From NCBI RefSeq assembly GCF_034048115.1, contig NZ_CP139145.1, positions 496,001 to 560,000 of the forward strand: 64,000 bases of DNA, given 5' to 3'. The notes under the pieces are model-generated. The model worked only from the letters and a program-made list of their open reading frames with translations. It made no database searches and had not been told where the DNA came from. Source of the stretch: Pseudarthrobacter sp. IC2-21. GTDB lineage: Bacteria; Actinomycetota; Actinomycetes; Actinomycetales; Micrococcaceae. Position numbers and translations under genes: made by a program. This document shows positions 16,923 through 26,072 of the stretch, one piece after another. How positions within the stretch are numbered: position 1 is the first letter of the stretch; each line of letters begins with the position of its first letter.

Positions 16923-18329
16923 ATGTCACAGTCGATTGCTGCCAACCCAGACAGGCTCCTGCCCGCGGATCCAGGAACGCGCAGCATCGCGCGCGACCTT
17001 CTTCAGCGCGTCCAGGACCTCCCCATCATCTCCCCGCACGGCCACGTTGACGCTGCTGTCATCGAAAACAACACCCCCTTTCCTGATCCGGCGGCGCTGC
17101 TGGTCAGCCCGGACCACTACGTCACCCGGCTGATCCACGCCAGCGGCGTCCCCCTGGACATGCTCCGCGCGGGCGGAACCAGCACGCCCGAATCAAGGGA
17201 TATCTGGCGCACCTTCGTTGCAGCCTGGCCGCTTTTCGAGGGCACGGCGTCCGGCTACTGGCTGCGCACCCAGTTCGACAGCGTCTTCAAGCTGGGCGCA
17301 GACCTGGGCGAGATGTCCGCTGACGCAAGCTATGACGCCATTGCCGCCAAGCTGGTTGAGCCCGGGTTCCGTCCGCGCCAGCTTTTCAAGGACTTCAACA
17401 TCGAGGTCCTGGCCACCACCGACGATCCACTGGATAACCTGGCCAGCCATAAAGCGATCGCCGAGGACCCGACCTTCGCCGGCCGGGTCCTGCCGACGTT
17501 CCGCCCGGACCAGTACCTGAACATCGCGCACCCCGCCTGGGGCGCCAACGTGGACCGGCTGATCGACGCCGCCGGCGACGGCGCCACCGGCTACAGCGCC
17601 TATATCACGGCCCTGGAGAACCGCCGTCGGTACTTCGTGGAGCACGGCGCCGTCTCCGCCGACCACGGCGTGGCCACCCCCGCCACGCTGAAGCTGGACC
17701 GTGCCGAGGCTGAGCGGATCTTCGAACTCGCCCGGGCCGGGAAGGCCACTGCTGAGGACCGCAACACCTTCGAAGCCCACATGATGTACGAGATGGGCCG
17801 CATGTCGGTGGAGGACGGGCTGATCATGACCATCCACCCGGGCTCCTTCCGCAACCACCACACGCCCACGTTCGAGGCTTTCGGCGCCGACACCGGCCAT
17901 GACATCCCATACGCCGTGAACTACACCGAGGCCATCCGCCCGCTGCTGCAGGACTTCGGCACGGCGAAGGACTTCCACCTGGTGCTGTTCACGCTGGACG
18001 AGACCGTGTTCTCCCGCGAACTCGCGCCCCTGGCGGGTTTCTACCCGTCCGTCTACCTTGGTGCACCGTGGTGGTTCCTGGACGCTCCCGATGCGATGCT
18101 GCGCTTCCGCTCCGCCGTCACGGAGACCACCGGGTTCTCCCGCTCCTCCGGCTTCATCGATGACACCCGCGCCTTCTGCTCCATCCCCGCCCGCCACGAC
18201 GCATCCCGCCGGATCGAAGCCGCTTTCCTGGCCCGGCTCGTGGCCGAGCACCGTGTCAGTGAGGACCGTGCCCACGAAATTATCGTGGATATCGTCGATT
18301 CGTCCCCGCGAAGGGTATTCAAGCTGTGA
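16923..18329 (+). CDS. uxaC: Glucuronate isomerase
   Basis: A 468-residue uronate isomerase (amidohydrolase-like TIM barrel) that interconverts D-glucuronate and D-fructuronate, and galacturonate and tagaturonate. The length matches the family (about 470). Key segments are ISPHGHVDAAVIENNTPFPD near 35-54 (the His-x-His), FNIEVLATTDDPLDNLASHK near 158-177, LPTFRPDQ near 188-195, MTIHPGSFRNHHTPTFEAFG near 302-321 and the C-terminal DIVDSSPRRVF. No ribosome site precedes the ATG, consistent with a leaderless mRNA. It overlaps uxuB by four bases (GTGA). Confidence 0.95.
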   Translation: MSQSIAANPDRLLPADPGTRSIARDLLQRVQDLPIISPHGHVDAAVIENNTPFPDPAALLVSPDHYVTRLIHASGVPLDMLRAGGTSTPESRDIWRTFVAAWPLFEGTASGYWLRTQFDSVFKLGADLGEMSADASYDAIAAKLVEPGFRPRQLFKDFNIEVLATTDDPLDNLASHKAIAEDPTFAGRVLPTFRPDQYLNIAHPAWGANVDRLIDAAGDGATGYSAYITALENRRRYFVEHGAVSADHGVATPATLKLDRAEAERIFELARAGKATAEDRNTFEAHMMYEMGRMSVEDGLIMTIHPGSFRNHHTPTFEAFGADTGHDIPYAVNYTEAIRPLLQDFGTAKDFHLVLFTLDETVFSRELAPLAGFYPSVYLGAPWWFLDAPDAMLRFRSAVTETTGFSRSSGFIDDTRAFCSIPARHDASRRIEAAFLARLVAEHRVSEDRAHEIIVDIVDSSPRRVFKL

Positions 18330-19795
18330 CTACCGAACAGACCAGTCCCGACCAGACCAGCCCCGACCACGGCAGCCCCGACCAGGTCAGTTCAGCCGCC
18401 GGGTCGAAAGACCTTCCGCGGCTGAACCGGACCCTCCACGCGGCCCCCAAGCCGCCGGTCCGGATCGTCCACCTCGGGCTCGGCGCCTTCCACCGCTCGC
18501 ACCAGACCTGGTTCACCAGCCAGGCCGGCGATGCCGCGGAGTGGGGCATCGCGGCCTTCACGGGACGCCGCCCGGACGCCGCCCTGGCACTTGCCGAGCA
18601 GGACGGACTCTTCACGCTGGTGGAGCGCGCTGACAGCGGCGACTCGTTCGCCGTCGTCGGAAGCATTGCCGAAGCGGTGGACGGCGCGGACGTGCCGCGG
18701 CTCGCCGAACTGGTTGCAGCACCCGCTACCGCCATGGTCACGCTGACCGTCACCGAAGCCGCGTACCGGCTCGGTGCCGACGGGCAGCTTGATGTCAACG
18801 CGTCCGACGTCGCGGCGGACCTTGAGCTGCTGAAGTCAGGCACCGGAAACCCGTCGACGCCGCTGGGCCGGTTGGTCTTTGCCCTCGCCGCCCGCCGGGC
18901 TGCCGGAACCGGACCCATGGCGGTGGTCTGCTGTGACAACCTCGCCAACAACGGCACCGTTGCCCACAACGCCGTGACCGGCCTCGCCGCTGCCTGGGAC
19001 GCGGACCTCGCCGCCTGGATTGAGGCGAACGTCAGCTTTGTCAGCACGTCGGTGGACCGCATCACGCCGCGCACCACGGAAGCCGACATCGCCGCCGTCG
19101 AGGCCGCATGCGGGTACCACGACAACTCGCCGGTTGTTGCCGAACCTTTCACCAACTGGGTGCTCAGCGGGGACTTCCCGGCCGGGCGGCCGCGCTGGGA
19201 AGATGCCGGCGCGGTGTTCGTGGACCACATCGAGCCTTTCGAGAACCGCAAGCTGTGGCTCCTGAACGGCGCCCATTCCCTGCTGGCATACGCCGGTCAG
19301 CTCCGCGGCCACACCACCGTGGCCGAAGCCCTGGCCGACGCGGAGTGCCGAAAGGCCGTGGAAAGCTTCTGGGATGAGGCCGAAGCCAACCTGTCCGGCG
19401 CGGCAGCCGCCGGCACCGACCTGCAGATTCCGGCCTACCGCGACGCCCTGCTGGCCCGGTTCAGCAATGCACGGATCGCCCACCACCTGGCCCAGATCGC
19501 GATGGACGGCAGTACCAAACTCCGGATGCGGGCGGTGCCGGTGCTGCTGGCCGAGCGCGCCCAGGGACGAACCGGAGCTGCTGCCGCACTGATGATTGCC
19601 GCCTGGATGGACTTCAGCGCCGCAGCCGAGGCGTTCCATGATCCGCTCGCGGCCGAGGTCTCGGCGGCCAACACGCTCGAAGGCGCCGAACGGGTTGGGG
19701 CCCTGCTGGCGCTCATTGATCCGGCCCTGGCTGCCGATGAGGCCGTGGTGGAGCTCGTTGCCGGCCTGCTCGGAACATTCACCGCAGGCTCCTAG
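18326..19795 (+). CDS. uxuB: Fructuronate reductase / mannitol dehydrogenase family
   Basis: A 489-residue polyol dehydrogenase-family enzyme expected to reduce D-fructuronate to D-mannonate with NADH, the step after UxaC. The Rossmann region is IVHLGLGAFHRSHQ (about 50-63). VVCCDNLANNGTVAHNAV (about 194-211) and the catalytic segment NRKLWLLNGAHSLLAYAG (about 309-326, Lys plus Asn and His) are diagnostic. The first about 30 residues are a low-complexity repeat of SPDQ-like units not found in the core family. The GTG start overlaps uxaC, and a T-tailed hairpin follows. A mannitol or tagaturonate role is possible but less likely next to uxaC and the mannonate dehydratase. Confidence 0.92.
   Translation: MTTEQTSPDQTSPDHGSPDQVSSAAGSKDLPRLNRTLHAAPKPPVRIVHLGLGAFHRSHQTWFTSQAGDAAEWGIAAFTGRRPDAALALAEQDGLFTLVERADSGDSFAVVGSIAEAVDGADVPRLAELVAAPATAMVTLTVTEAAYRLGADGQLDVNASDVAADLELLKSGTGNPSTPLGRLVFALAARRAAGTGPMAVVCCDNLANNGTVAHNAVTGLAAAWDADLAAWIEANVSFVSTSVDRITPRTTEADIAAVEAACGYHDNSPVVAEPFTNWVLSGDFPAGRPRWEDAGAVFVDHIEPFENRKLWLLNGAHSLLAYAGQLRGHTTVAEALADAECRKAVESFWDEAEANLSGAAAAGTDLQIPAYRDALLARFSNARIAHHLAQIAMDGSTKLRMRAVPVLLAERAQGRTGAAAALMIAAWMDFSAAAEAFHDPLAAEVSAANTLEGAERVGALLALIDPALAADEAVVELVAGLLGTFTAGS
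18338..18400 (+). repeat. Tandem repeat encoding (T/G)SPDQ units at the UxuB N-terminus
   Basis: Four imperfect 12-15-base units reading ACCAGCCCCGACCA-like sequence encode TSPDQTSPDHGSPDQ. The stretch is low complexity, precedes the catalytic domain, and may vary in copy number between strains. Confidence 0.6.
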
Positions 19796-19814
19796 CCGGG
19801 AGTCCAACAGAATT

Positions 19815-19857
19815 GCTCTGCCCGGTCCGGAGTTACGGACCGGGCAGAGCTGTTTCT
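19815..19857 (+). terminator. Rho-independent terminator after uxaC-uxuB
   Basis: A perfect 15-bp stem, GCTCTGCCCGGTCCG (19815-19829) with CGGACCGGGCAGAGC (19836-19850), closes the 6-base loop GAGTTA and is followed by TGTTTCT. Confidence 0.9.
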
Positions 19858-19895
19858 GCTGACCTGCAGTTTCATGAACTTTCAACAGAAATTTA

Positions 19896-19911
19896 TGGCA
19901 ACCGCTTGCCA
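19896..19911. promoter_or_regulatory. LacI-type operator fused to the -35 of the symporter/mannonate dehydratase promoter
   Basis: TGGCAACCGCTTGCCA is the most symmetrical copy of the island operator. Its right end TTGCCA (19906-19911) is a -35 box and TAGGAT (19929-19934) follows after exactly 17 bases. Transcription would begin near 19941, leaving a leader of about 130 bases in which I see no recognised riboswitch. A further half-site TTGCCA lies at 19917-19922. Confidence 0.8.
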
Positions 19912-20069
19912 TTTGATTGCCAAGTGATTAGGATTACAACAACGAGTTACAGGCGGCGGCACTGCCGTCCCCCGTGGATTTCCGGTTGAGGCATGGCCGA
20001 GGGTTCACCGCTGCATAGCATTTCAAAATTCGCCGGCCCCCAAGGCGGCAAGGGTAAAGGAGCCCAATC

Positions 20070-21488
20070 ATGAAAAAGCTAAACAAGCTCAGCATTGTCG
20101 GCTATGGCGCCGGTGATGCCGCAAACAACCTCGCCTTCACTACGGCCACCATGTTCCTGCTCGTGTATTACACGGATGTCGCCGGTATCTCCGCAGCGGC
20201 CGCCGGAACCCTGCTGCTTGTAGTCCGTTTGTTTGACGCCTTCGCTGACGTTTTCGCCGGCCGGATCGTGGACCGGACCTACAGCAAGCGCTTCGGCAAG
20301 TTCCGCCCCTTCATCATGTTCGGCTCCATTCCGCTGCTCCTGCTGAGCATGGCAGTCTTCTCCGTCCCGCAGATCGGTGAATCCGGCGCCCTGCTGTACG
20401 CGTATGTCACCTACGCCGCCCTTGGCCTGGCCTACAGCCTCGTAAACATTCCCTACGGTTCGCTGGCGGGCGCCATGACCCAGGATCCGGGTGAGCGCGC
20501 CAAACTCGGCTCGGCCCGCATGGTGGGTGCCCTGCTGGTCAGTTCCGGCCTGGGCATCTTCGTGGCACCGCTGATCAAGCCCGGCGCCGACCTCCAGACC
20601 ACGTTCACCACCATCACCCTGGTCTTTGTCGTGATCGGTACGGCGCTTTACTTCTTCACGGCACTGACCGCCAAGGAACGCGTCCACCGCGAGGTCCCCA
20701 ACGTGACCCTCAAGCAGAGCCTGGACACGCTCAAGACCAACAAGCCCCTGCTGATGCTGTGCCTGAGCTCCTTCTTCTTCCTCACCGGCTACCTGGCCCT
20801 CACGTCCGTGCAGCTGTACTACCTGCGCGACGTCCTGGGCCGGCTGGACCTTTACCCCGTCCTGTCGATCATTCAGCTGGCCCTGACCTTCGTGCTCGCC
20901 GCGTTCATGCCCAAACTGGTCCGCAATGTCGGCAAGAAGCGCGTCTACATCTACTCCTCGCTCATCAGCGTGGCAGGCGGCGCGATCATCTTCTTCACCC
21001 CGGCCAGCCAGGTCTGGATCGGCTTCAGCGGCCTGGTCATCAGCGTGGTGGGCGTCCTGGCGGTCAACATCGTGGTCTGGGCCCTGGAAGCGGACACCGT
21101 GGAATACGGCGAATGGAAGACCGGCGTCCGCACGGAGGGCATCACCTACGCACTGTTCTCCTTCACCCGCAAGTCCGGCCAGGCCGTGGGTGGCGCCCTC
21201 GCCGCCTACGCCCTCGCTTTGGGCGGCTACAAGTCCGGCGGCGCGACGCAGACTGCCGATGCAGTGTTCGGTATCCAGATTGCTGCCGGTGCGCTCCCGG
21301 CCGTATTGACTATCCTTGCGGTACTGGTCATGACCAAGTACACCCTCACTGACGCCAAGCACGCGGAAATCCTCCAGGAAATCCAGTCCCGCCGCACCAA
21401 AACGGCATATGCCGGCACTCCGGCCGACGCCGGCCAGCCGGCCGATGCTGCCACCCCAGCCCACGCCGGCACGCCCGCCGGCCGATAA
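20070..21488 (+). CDS. GPH-family sugar/glucuronide:cation symporter (MFS fold)
   Basis: A 472-residue, 12-helix transporter of the glycoside-pentoside-hexuronide family (UidB/MelB type). The N-terminus [20 protein letters not shown], the segment [18 protein letters not shown] near 51-68, [19 protein letters not shown] near 74-92 and [20 protein letters not shown] near 127-146 are family hallmarks with the cation-binding Asp residues. AAAGGAG precedes the ATG. The C-terminus has an Ala/Gly/Pro/Thr low-complexity tail ([12 protein letters not shown]). It is cotranscribed with mannonate dehydratase, so uptake of glucuronate or a glucuronide is the likely role. Confidence 0.92.
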   Translation: MKKLNKLSIVGYGAGDAANNLAFTTATMFLLVYYTDVAGISAAAAGTLLLVVRLFDAFADVFAGRIVDRTYSKRFGKFRPFIMFGSIPLLLLSMAVFSVPQIGESGALLYAYVTYAALGLAYSLVNIPYGSLAGAMTQDPGERAKLGSARMVGALLVSSGLGIFVAPLIKPGADLQTTFTTITLVFVVIGTALYFFTALTAKERVHREVPNVTLKQSLDTLKTNKPLLMLCLSSFFFLTGYLALTSVQLYYLRDVLGRLDLYPVLSIIQLALTFVLAAFMPKLVRNVGKKRVYIYSSLISVAGGAIIFFTPASQVWIGFSGLVISVVGVLAVNIVVWALEADTVEYGEWKTGVRTEGITYALFSFTRKSGQAVGGALAAYALALGGYKSGGATQTADAVFGIQIAAGALPAVLTILAVLVMTKYTLTDAKHAEILQEIQSRRTKTAYAGTPADAGQPADAATPAHAGTPAGR

Positions 21489-21532
21489 CTCCACCCACGA
21501 CCAACTACCTGTTGTCCCCGAAAGGATCTGCC

Positions 21533-22762
21533 GTGAAAATCATTGCCGCTGAGGTGTTCGTGACAAGCCCGTCGCGTAACTTCGTGACCCTGCGCATCAC
21601 AACGGACGATGGAGTCACCGGCATCGGTGACGCCACGCTGAACGGCCGCGAACTGGCCGTCGCCGCCTACCTCAAGGAGCATGTTGCGCAGCTGCTGATC
21701 GGCAAGGATCCGCACAAGATCGAGGACACCTGGCAGTTCCTGTACCGCAGCTCGTACTGGCGCCGCGGCCCGGTCACCATGGCGGCCATCGCCGCCGTGG
21801 ACATGGCCCTGTGGGACATTAAGGGCAAGATGGCCAACATGCCCGTCTACCAGCTCCTCGGCGGTGCCTCACGCAACGGCCTGCGCGCCTACGGCCACGC
21901 ATCCGGCTCGGACATCGAGTCGCTGTTCGACTCCGTCCGCGAGCACCTGGAACTGGGTTACAAGTCCGTCCGCATCCAGACCGCCGTCCCCGGCATCAAG
22001 GCCGTCTACGGTGTTGCTGCGCAGGCACAAGCCTCAGGTGAACGCTACGACTACGAGCCGGCCGGCCGCGGTGCCTTCCCGGTGGAAGAGGACTGGGACA
22101 CCCGCGCCTACCTGCGCCACCTGCCCACCGTTTTCGAAGCCGTGCGCAACGAGTTCGGCGCGGAACTGCCGCTCCTGCACGACGGCCACCACCGCATGAC
22201 CCCCATCCAGGCCGCCAAGCTCGGCAAGGCCCTGGAACCGTACGACCTCTTCTGGCTTGAGGACTGCACCCCGGCCGAAAACCAGGAGGCCCTTCGCCTG
22301 GTCCGCCAGCACACCACCACTCCGCTGGCCATCGGTGAAATCTTCAACACCGTGTATGACTACCAGACCATCATCAAGGAACAGCTGATTGACTACGTGC
22401 GCGCAGCCTCCACCCACTTCGGCGGCATCTCCCCGCTGAAGAAGGTCATGGACTTCGCGGCCCAGTACCAGATCAAGTCAGGCTTCCACGGCCCCACGGA
22501 CATCTCCCCGGTGGGCTTCGCGGCCCAGCTCCACGTGGGCCTGGCCATCCACAACTACGGCATCCAGGAATACATGCAGCACTCGGACAAGACCAACGAG
22601 GTCTTCGAACAGTCCATGACATTCGTTGACGGCTACCTGCACCCGGGCGACAAGCCCGGCATCGGCGTCGAATTCAACGAGGAAGCCGCAGCGGCCTACC
22701 CGTACCAGCAGGCCTACCTGCCGTACAACCGCCTGGTTGACGGCACTGTCCATGACTGGTGA
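21533..22762 (+). CDS. D-mannonate dehydratase (enolase superfamily, ManD/RspA type)
   Basis: A 409-residue enzyme starting GTG at 21533 after AAAGGA; the frame is open 7 codons upstream. It belongs to the enolase superfamily and would dehydrate D-mannonate (product of UxuB) to 2-keto-3-deoxy-D-gluconate. The N-terminal capping block [20 protein letters not shown] begins near residue 74. The metal ligands fit Asp217 in HDGHH, Glu243 in FWLEDCTP and Glu269 in AIGEIFN. The C-terminal part has [11 protein letters not shown] and [16 protein letters not shown]. It is not homologous to E. coli UxuA but fills the same step. Some ManD-like proteins are poor or promiscuous enzymes; the operon context favours real mannonate activity. 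Confidence 0.92.
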   Translation: MKIIAAEVFVTSPSRNFVTLRITTDDGVTGIGDATLNGRELAVAAYLKEHVAQLLIGKDPHKIEDTWQFLYRSSYWRRGPVTMAAIAAVDMALWDIKGKMANMPVYQLLGGASRNGLRAYGHASGSDIESLFDSVREHLELGYKSVRIQTAVPGIKAVYGVAAQAQASGERYDYEPAGRGAFPVEEDWDTRAYLRHLPTVFEAVRNEFGAELPLLHDGHHRMTPIQAAKLGKALEPYDLFWLEDCTPAENQEALRLVRQHTTTPLAIGEIFNTVYDYQTIIKEQLIDYVRAASTHFGGISPLKKVMDFAAQYQIKSGFHGPTDISPVGFAAQLHVGLAIHNYGIQEYMQHSDKTNEVFEQSMTFVDGYLHPGDKPGIGVEFNEEAAAAYPYQQAYLPYNRLVDGTVHDW

Positions 22763-22769
22763 GGCACCC

Positions 22770-25139
22770 ATGGTGATCAGCAACAACACCGCCCCTGCCC
22801 CCGAAGGCAGGCAGGGCCCGCGCGTCATCGTCATGGGCGTCTCCGGCTGCGGCAAGACCACCATCGGCGACCTTGTGGCCCGTGAACTGGGGGTGCCATT
22901 CCTGGACGGCGACTCCCTGCACCCGGTGGAGAATGTCGCCAAGATGGCCGCCGGCACCCCGCTGACCGACGAGGACAGGTGGCCGTGGCTCGCCACGGTG
23001 GGTTCGGAACTGGCGGCCGCCGGCAGCGGCGGACTGGTCCTGGCCTGCTCGGCCCTGCGCCGCAGCTACCGGGACGCCATCCGCGCCGAGGCGCCGGACA
23101 CGATCTTCCTCCACCTGCACGGCAGCAAAGAGGTCCTGAAAGCCCGCACTGAAGGCCGTTCCGGGCACTTCATGCCGCCTGCCCTGCTCGAATCACAGCT
23201 CGCCACCCTCGAACCGCTGGAAGCGGACGAGGTGGGCGTTGTGGTGGACATCGCCGGCCCGGTGACCCAGGTGATGGCCGACGCGCTGGCGGGAATCGCC
23301 ACCGCAGCGAAGGCAGCCAGCGGCAGCCCCGCCGTCGGGAGCCCGGCAGGTACCTCCGGGAGCGGTACCCCCGGTGCCGCCGGCACCCAGGGGCGCCAGT
23401 TCGACGTCGACCTTAAGGCCGCGCCGTTCAACCTCGATGACGCTGCGGTTGAGTGGGTGAACAGCACCCTGGAATCCATGACGCTTGAGGAGAAGATCGG
23501 CCAGCTCTTCATCAACCACAACAACGACTACTCCCCGGAGTACCTCGACGGTGTGCTGGAGAACTACCACGTGGGCGGCATGCGTTACCGGCCCGGCCCC
23601 TCGGGCGCCGTCCAGGAACACATCCGCTACGCGCAGTCCAAGTCCAAAGTGCCGCTGCTGGTGGCGTCCAACCCGGAAATGGGTGGCGCCGGAAGCTGCG
23701 ATGACGGCACGTTTGTGTCCACGCACCTGCAGGCCGGATCGCACCCGGACAAGTCCATCGCACGCAAGATGGGACAGGTGGCCGGGGTTGAGACTGCCGC
23801 CCTGGGCTGCAACTGGGCTTTCGCGCCGATTGTGGACATCCACTACAACTGGCGGAACACGGTCATTTCGACCCGGTCGTTCGGCAACACCCCGGAAATC
23901 GTGGTGGAGCGCGCCAAGGAGTACTTCGACGGCATCACTGAGTCACCCACCGCCTGCGCCATGAAGCACTTCCCCGGCGACGGTGTGGACGAGCGCGATC
24001 AGCACGTGGTTACGTCCTACAACACCTTCGGCTATGAGGAGTGGAACAAAACCTACGGGCACGTGTACCGGGAGATGATCGGGCACGGCGTGCAGTCGAT
24101 CATGATCGGCCACATCGGCGCGCCCGGGCTGTCCCGGCACTTCCGTCCGGGCATGGCGGACAAGGACATCAAGCCCGCCACGCTGGCCCCGGAACTGCTG
24201 CAGGACCTGCTCCGCGGCGAGCTCGGCTTCAACGGGCTGATCCTGACGGATGCCTCGCAGATGATCGGGCTGACCCAGGCCATGAAGCGCAAGGACCTGG
24301 TCCCTGCCACCATCGCCGCGGGGTGTGACATGTTCCTGTTCTTCCGCAACCCGGCGGAGGATTTCCAGTACATGCTGGAGGGCTACAAGTCCGGCATCAT
24401 CACCGAGCAGCGCCTGCACGACGCCCTGCGCCGCATCCTGGCGCTGAAGGCCTCGCTGGGACTGCACCGCAAGGAACGCAGCGAACTGGTTCCGCCGGTG
24501 GAGGCCCTGGCCGGGATCGGCAGCGCGGCACACCGTGCCGTTGCCGCCGAGGTGGCGGACAAGACCGTCACCCTCGTCAAGGACACCGCGAACAACCTGC
24601 CCATCACGCCGGAAACGCACAAACGGATCCGCCTCTACGGCATCTCCGGTGACTCGGACTTTACCCGGGCTGACCCGTTGGCCTACCTGGACAAGGTCAA
24701 GGTTGAGCTGGAGAAAGCCGGCTTCGAGGTGCACCTGTTCAAGACCGCAGCCCAGCGCGAAGCCGCGGGGGAGACAGGCATCAACTTCATGACCGTCATC
24801 TCCGAGGAAGCCACAGGGGATTACGCGGACAAGTATGACGCCGCGTTCATCTTTGCCAACGTCAAGGGCTTCGCCCAGGAAGCGGCTATCCGCATCAAGT
24901 GGTCCACCCCCATGGCGGCCGAGATCCCGTGGTACGTCACCGAGGTTCCCACTGTGCTGGTATCGCTGAACCAGCCCAACCACCTCATCGATGTGCCGAT
25001 GGTCAAGACCGCCATCCACACGCACGCCGATTCCGTGGAGGCCATCCGGGCCACGATCGAAAAGATCATGGGCAGGTCCGAGTTCCAGGGGACGTTCAAT
25101 GAGAACGTCTTCTGCGATTCCTTCGACACCCGGCTCTGA
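22770..25139 (+). CDS. Fusion of gluconokinase (GntK) and glycoside hydrolase family 3 domain
   Basis: One 789-residue ORF. ATG 22770 is chosen for its GTGAGG site 5 bases upstream; an ATG at 22752 would overlap the dehydratase. Residues about 17-175 are a gluconokinase domain: P-loop GVSGCGKT (23-30), FLDGDSLHP and GTPLTDEDRWPWLATVG. A Gly/Ser/Pro/Ala linker (about 184-208) joins a GH3 barrel with KHFPGDG (from Lys399), a DQH triad (410-412) placed like the His acid/base of NagZ-type enzymes, and LTDASQM with the likely nucleophile Asp494. A C-terminal domain follows (about 590-789). No stop separates the parts. The substrate is unknown; the NagZ-like layout could give hydrolase or phosphorylase chemistry. 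No such pairing is familiar to me. Confidence 0.88.
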   Translation: MVISNNTAPAPEGRQGPRVIVMGVSGCGKTTIGDLVARELGVPFLDGDSLHPVENVAKMAAGTPLTDEDRWPWLATVGSELAAAGSGGLVLACSALRRSYRDAIRAEAPDTIFLHLHGSKEVLKARTEGRSGHFMPPALLESQLATLEPLEADEVGVVVDIAGPVTQVMADALAGIATAAKAASGSPAVGSPAGTSGSGTPGAAGTQGRQFDVDLKAAPFNLDDAAVEWVNSTLESMTLEEKIGQLFINHNNDYSPEYLDGVLENYHVGGMRYRPGPSGAVQEHIRYAQSKSKVPLLVASNPEMGGAGSCDDGTFVSTHLQAGSHPDKSIARKMGQVAGVETAALGCNWAFAPIVDIHYNWRNTVISTRSFGNTPEIVVERAKEYFDGITESPTACAMKHFPGDGVDERDQHVVTSYNTFGYEEWNKTYGHVYREMIGHGVQSIMIGHIGAPGLSRHFRPGMADKDIKPATLAPELLQDLLRGELGFNGLILTDASQMIGLTQAMKRKDLVPATIAAGCDMFLFFRNPAEDFQYMLEGYKSGIITEQRLHDALRRILALKASLGLHRKERSELVPPVEALAGIGSAAHRAVAAEVADKTVTLVKDTANNLPITPETHKRIRLYGISGDSDFTRADPLAYLDKVKVELEKAGFEVHLFKTAAQREAAGETGINFMTVISEEATGDYADKYDAAFIFANVKGFAQEAAIRIKWSTPMAAEIPWYVTEVPTVLVSLNQPNHLIDVPMVKTAIHTHADSVEAIRATIEKIMGRSEFQGTFNENVFCDSFDTRL

Positions 25140-25170
25140 CCCAACGGGCTTCCGTACTGGAGGAAACGCA

Positions 25171-25214
25171 AATGGCCTGGCGCTGCGCGGACACGCGCAG
25201 GGCCAGGCCATTTC
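25171..25214 (+). terminator. Hairpin terminator after the GntK-GH3 gene
   Basis: The 19-base arms AATGGCCTGGCGCTGCGCG (25171-25189) and 25194-25212 pair at 18 of 19 positions around a GACA loop, followed by TTTCC. It ends the symporter-dehydratase-fusion operon. Confidence 0.85.
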
Positions 25215-25252
25215 CGCATCACCTGCCATTTGCCTCCCCGCAGACTACTGCA

Positions 25253-25279
25253 CACATGTGCTGTAAATGTCTTTAGAAT
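25253..25279 (+). promoter_or_regulatory. Leaderless tetR promoter with CACATGTG palindrome
   Basis: CACATGTG (25253-25260) is a perfect palindrome, extended imperfectly to GCACACATGTGCTG. A TAGAAT -10 box (25274-25279) lies six bases before the ATG at 25286, so the mRNA would be leaderless. The palindrome is placed to be an autoregulatory TetR site. Confidence 0.5.
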
Positions 25280-25285
25280 GGGTTT

Positions 25286-26008
25286 ATGGCACAGCATGGA
25301 CGCAGTCACGCCCGCATGACCAGGAGGGGATCGACCGATCCCCGGGCCATCACATCGCAGCGCCGTCTAGTCGAAGCGCTGACGGCGGTCGTTAAGGCGG
25401 AAGGCTTCGGCGCCGCGTCCGTGACCCGCATCGCGCGCGACGCGGGACTCAGCCGGAGCGGGTTCTACGAGCAGTTCGCCAGCGTCGACGAGCTCGCATT
25501 GTTCATCCTTGACGACCTGATCCTCGAGATTGGTGCCCTCGACCTTGAGGCCCGGACCGTGCGCGGCGCCAAGGGACAAGCTGTCTCCGAGTTCGCCCTC
25601 GAACTCATTCTCCAGTCAGTCTTCGAGCACGGGGAGCTGTACGAGCACCTGCTGCTCTCCGAGGGCGCCGGCGGCACAGTAGCGAGAGCCATCAACGGGT
25701 TCGCCCGGGGCGCCCGTCCGATCATTGCGATCTCCCAACCGCAGTGGCCGGAAGCGAGAATTGACCTCATGGCGAGCTCGATCGGCGGGCTAATCGTGAG
25801 TGGGGTGATGCACGCCTTCAGCACCGGCCAGCCCTCCACCGCCCACGATCTGGCGCGCGAACTCGTGAGCTTCATGCCGCCCTGGCTCTTCTACGCGGAC
25901 GACAGGGCCGCAACCACAGACAGCGAGCAGCCAACGTCTTCTTCGCTTCGGGCCAGCCATTCCGGTGATGCGGGCCCCGGCGAGGTCCATGCGGACCGGA
26001 CCAACTAA
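25286..26008 (+). CDS. TetR-family transcriptional regulator
   Basis: A 240-residue regulator. The N-terminal helix-turn-helix is QRRLVEALTAVVKAEGFGAA followed by VTRIARDAGLSRSGFYEQFA (about 50-69), with the recognition helix LSRSGFYEQF. A ligand domain of mostly helices follows, ending in a Ser/Thr-rich tail. It is 64 bases upstream of a fatty-acid desaturase gene in the same direction. Desaturases in actinobacteria are often controlled by a neighbouring TetR repressor that reads acyl-CoA pools; that control is inferred. Confidence 0.9.
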   Translation: MAQHGRSHARMTRRGSTDPRAITSQRRLVEALTAVVKAEGFGAASVTRIARDAGLSRSGFYEQFASVDELALFILDDLILEIGALDLEARTVRGAKGQAVSEFALELILQSVFEHGELYEHLLLSEGAGGTVARAINGFARGARPIIAISQPQWPEARIDLMASSIGGLIVSGVMHAFSTGQPSTAHDLARELVSFMPPWLFYADDRAATTDSEQPTSSSLRASHSGDAGPGEVHADRTN

Positions 26009-26072
26009 TCCAGACGCGCGTTTCGGCAACTGCCGGACCCCGTGAACCTCGACCTCTGAGGAGTACCAGTAC

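Noticed and set aside
20079..21494. A 471-codon open frame on the minus strand
   Set aside because: It is antisense to the symporter gene, whose membrane segments and family motifs are unambiguous; the shadow protein has no recognisable domain.
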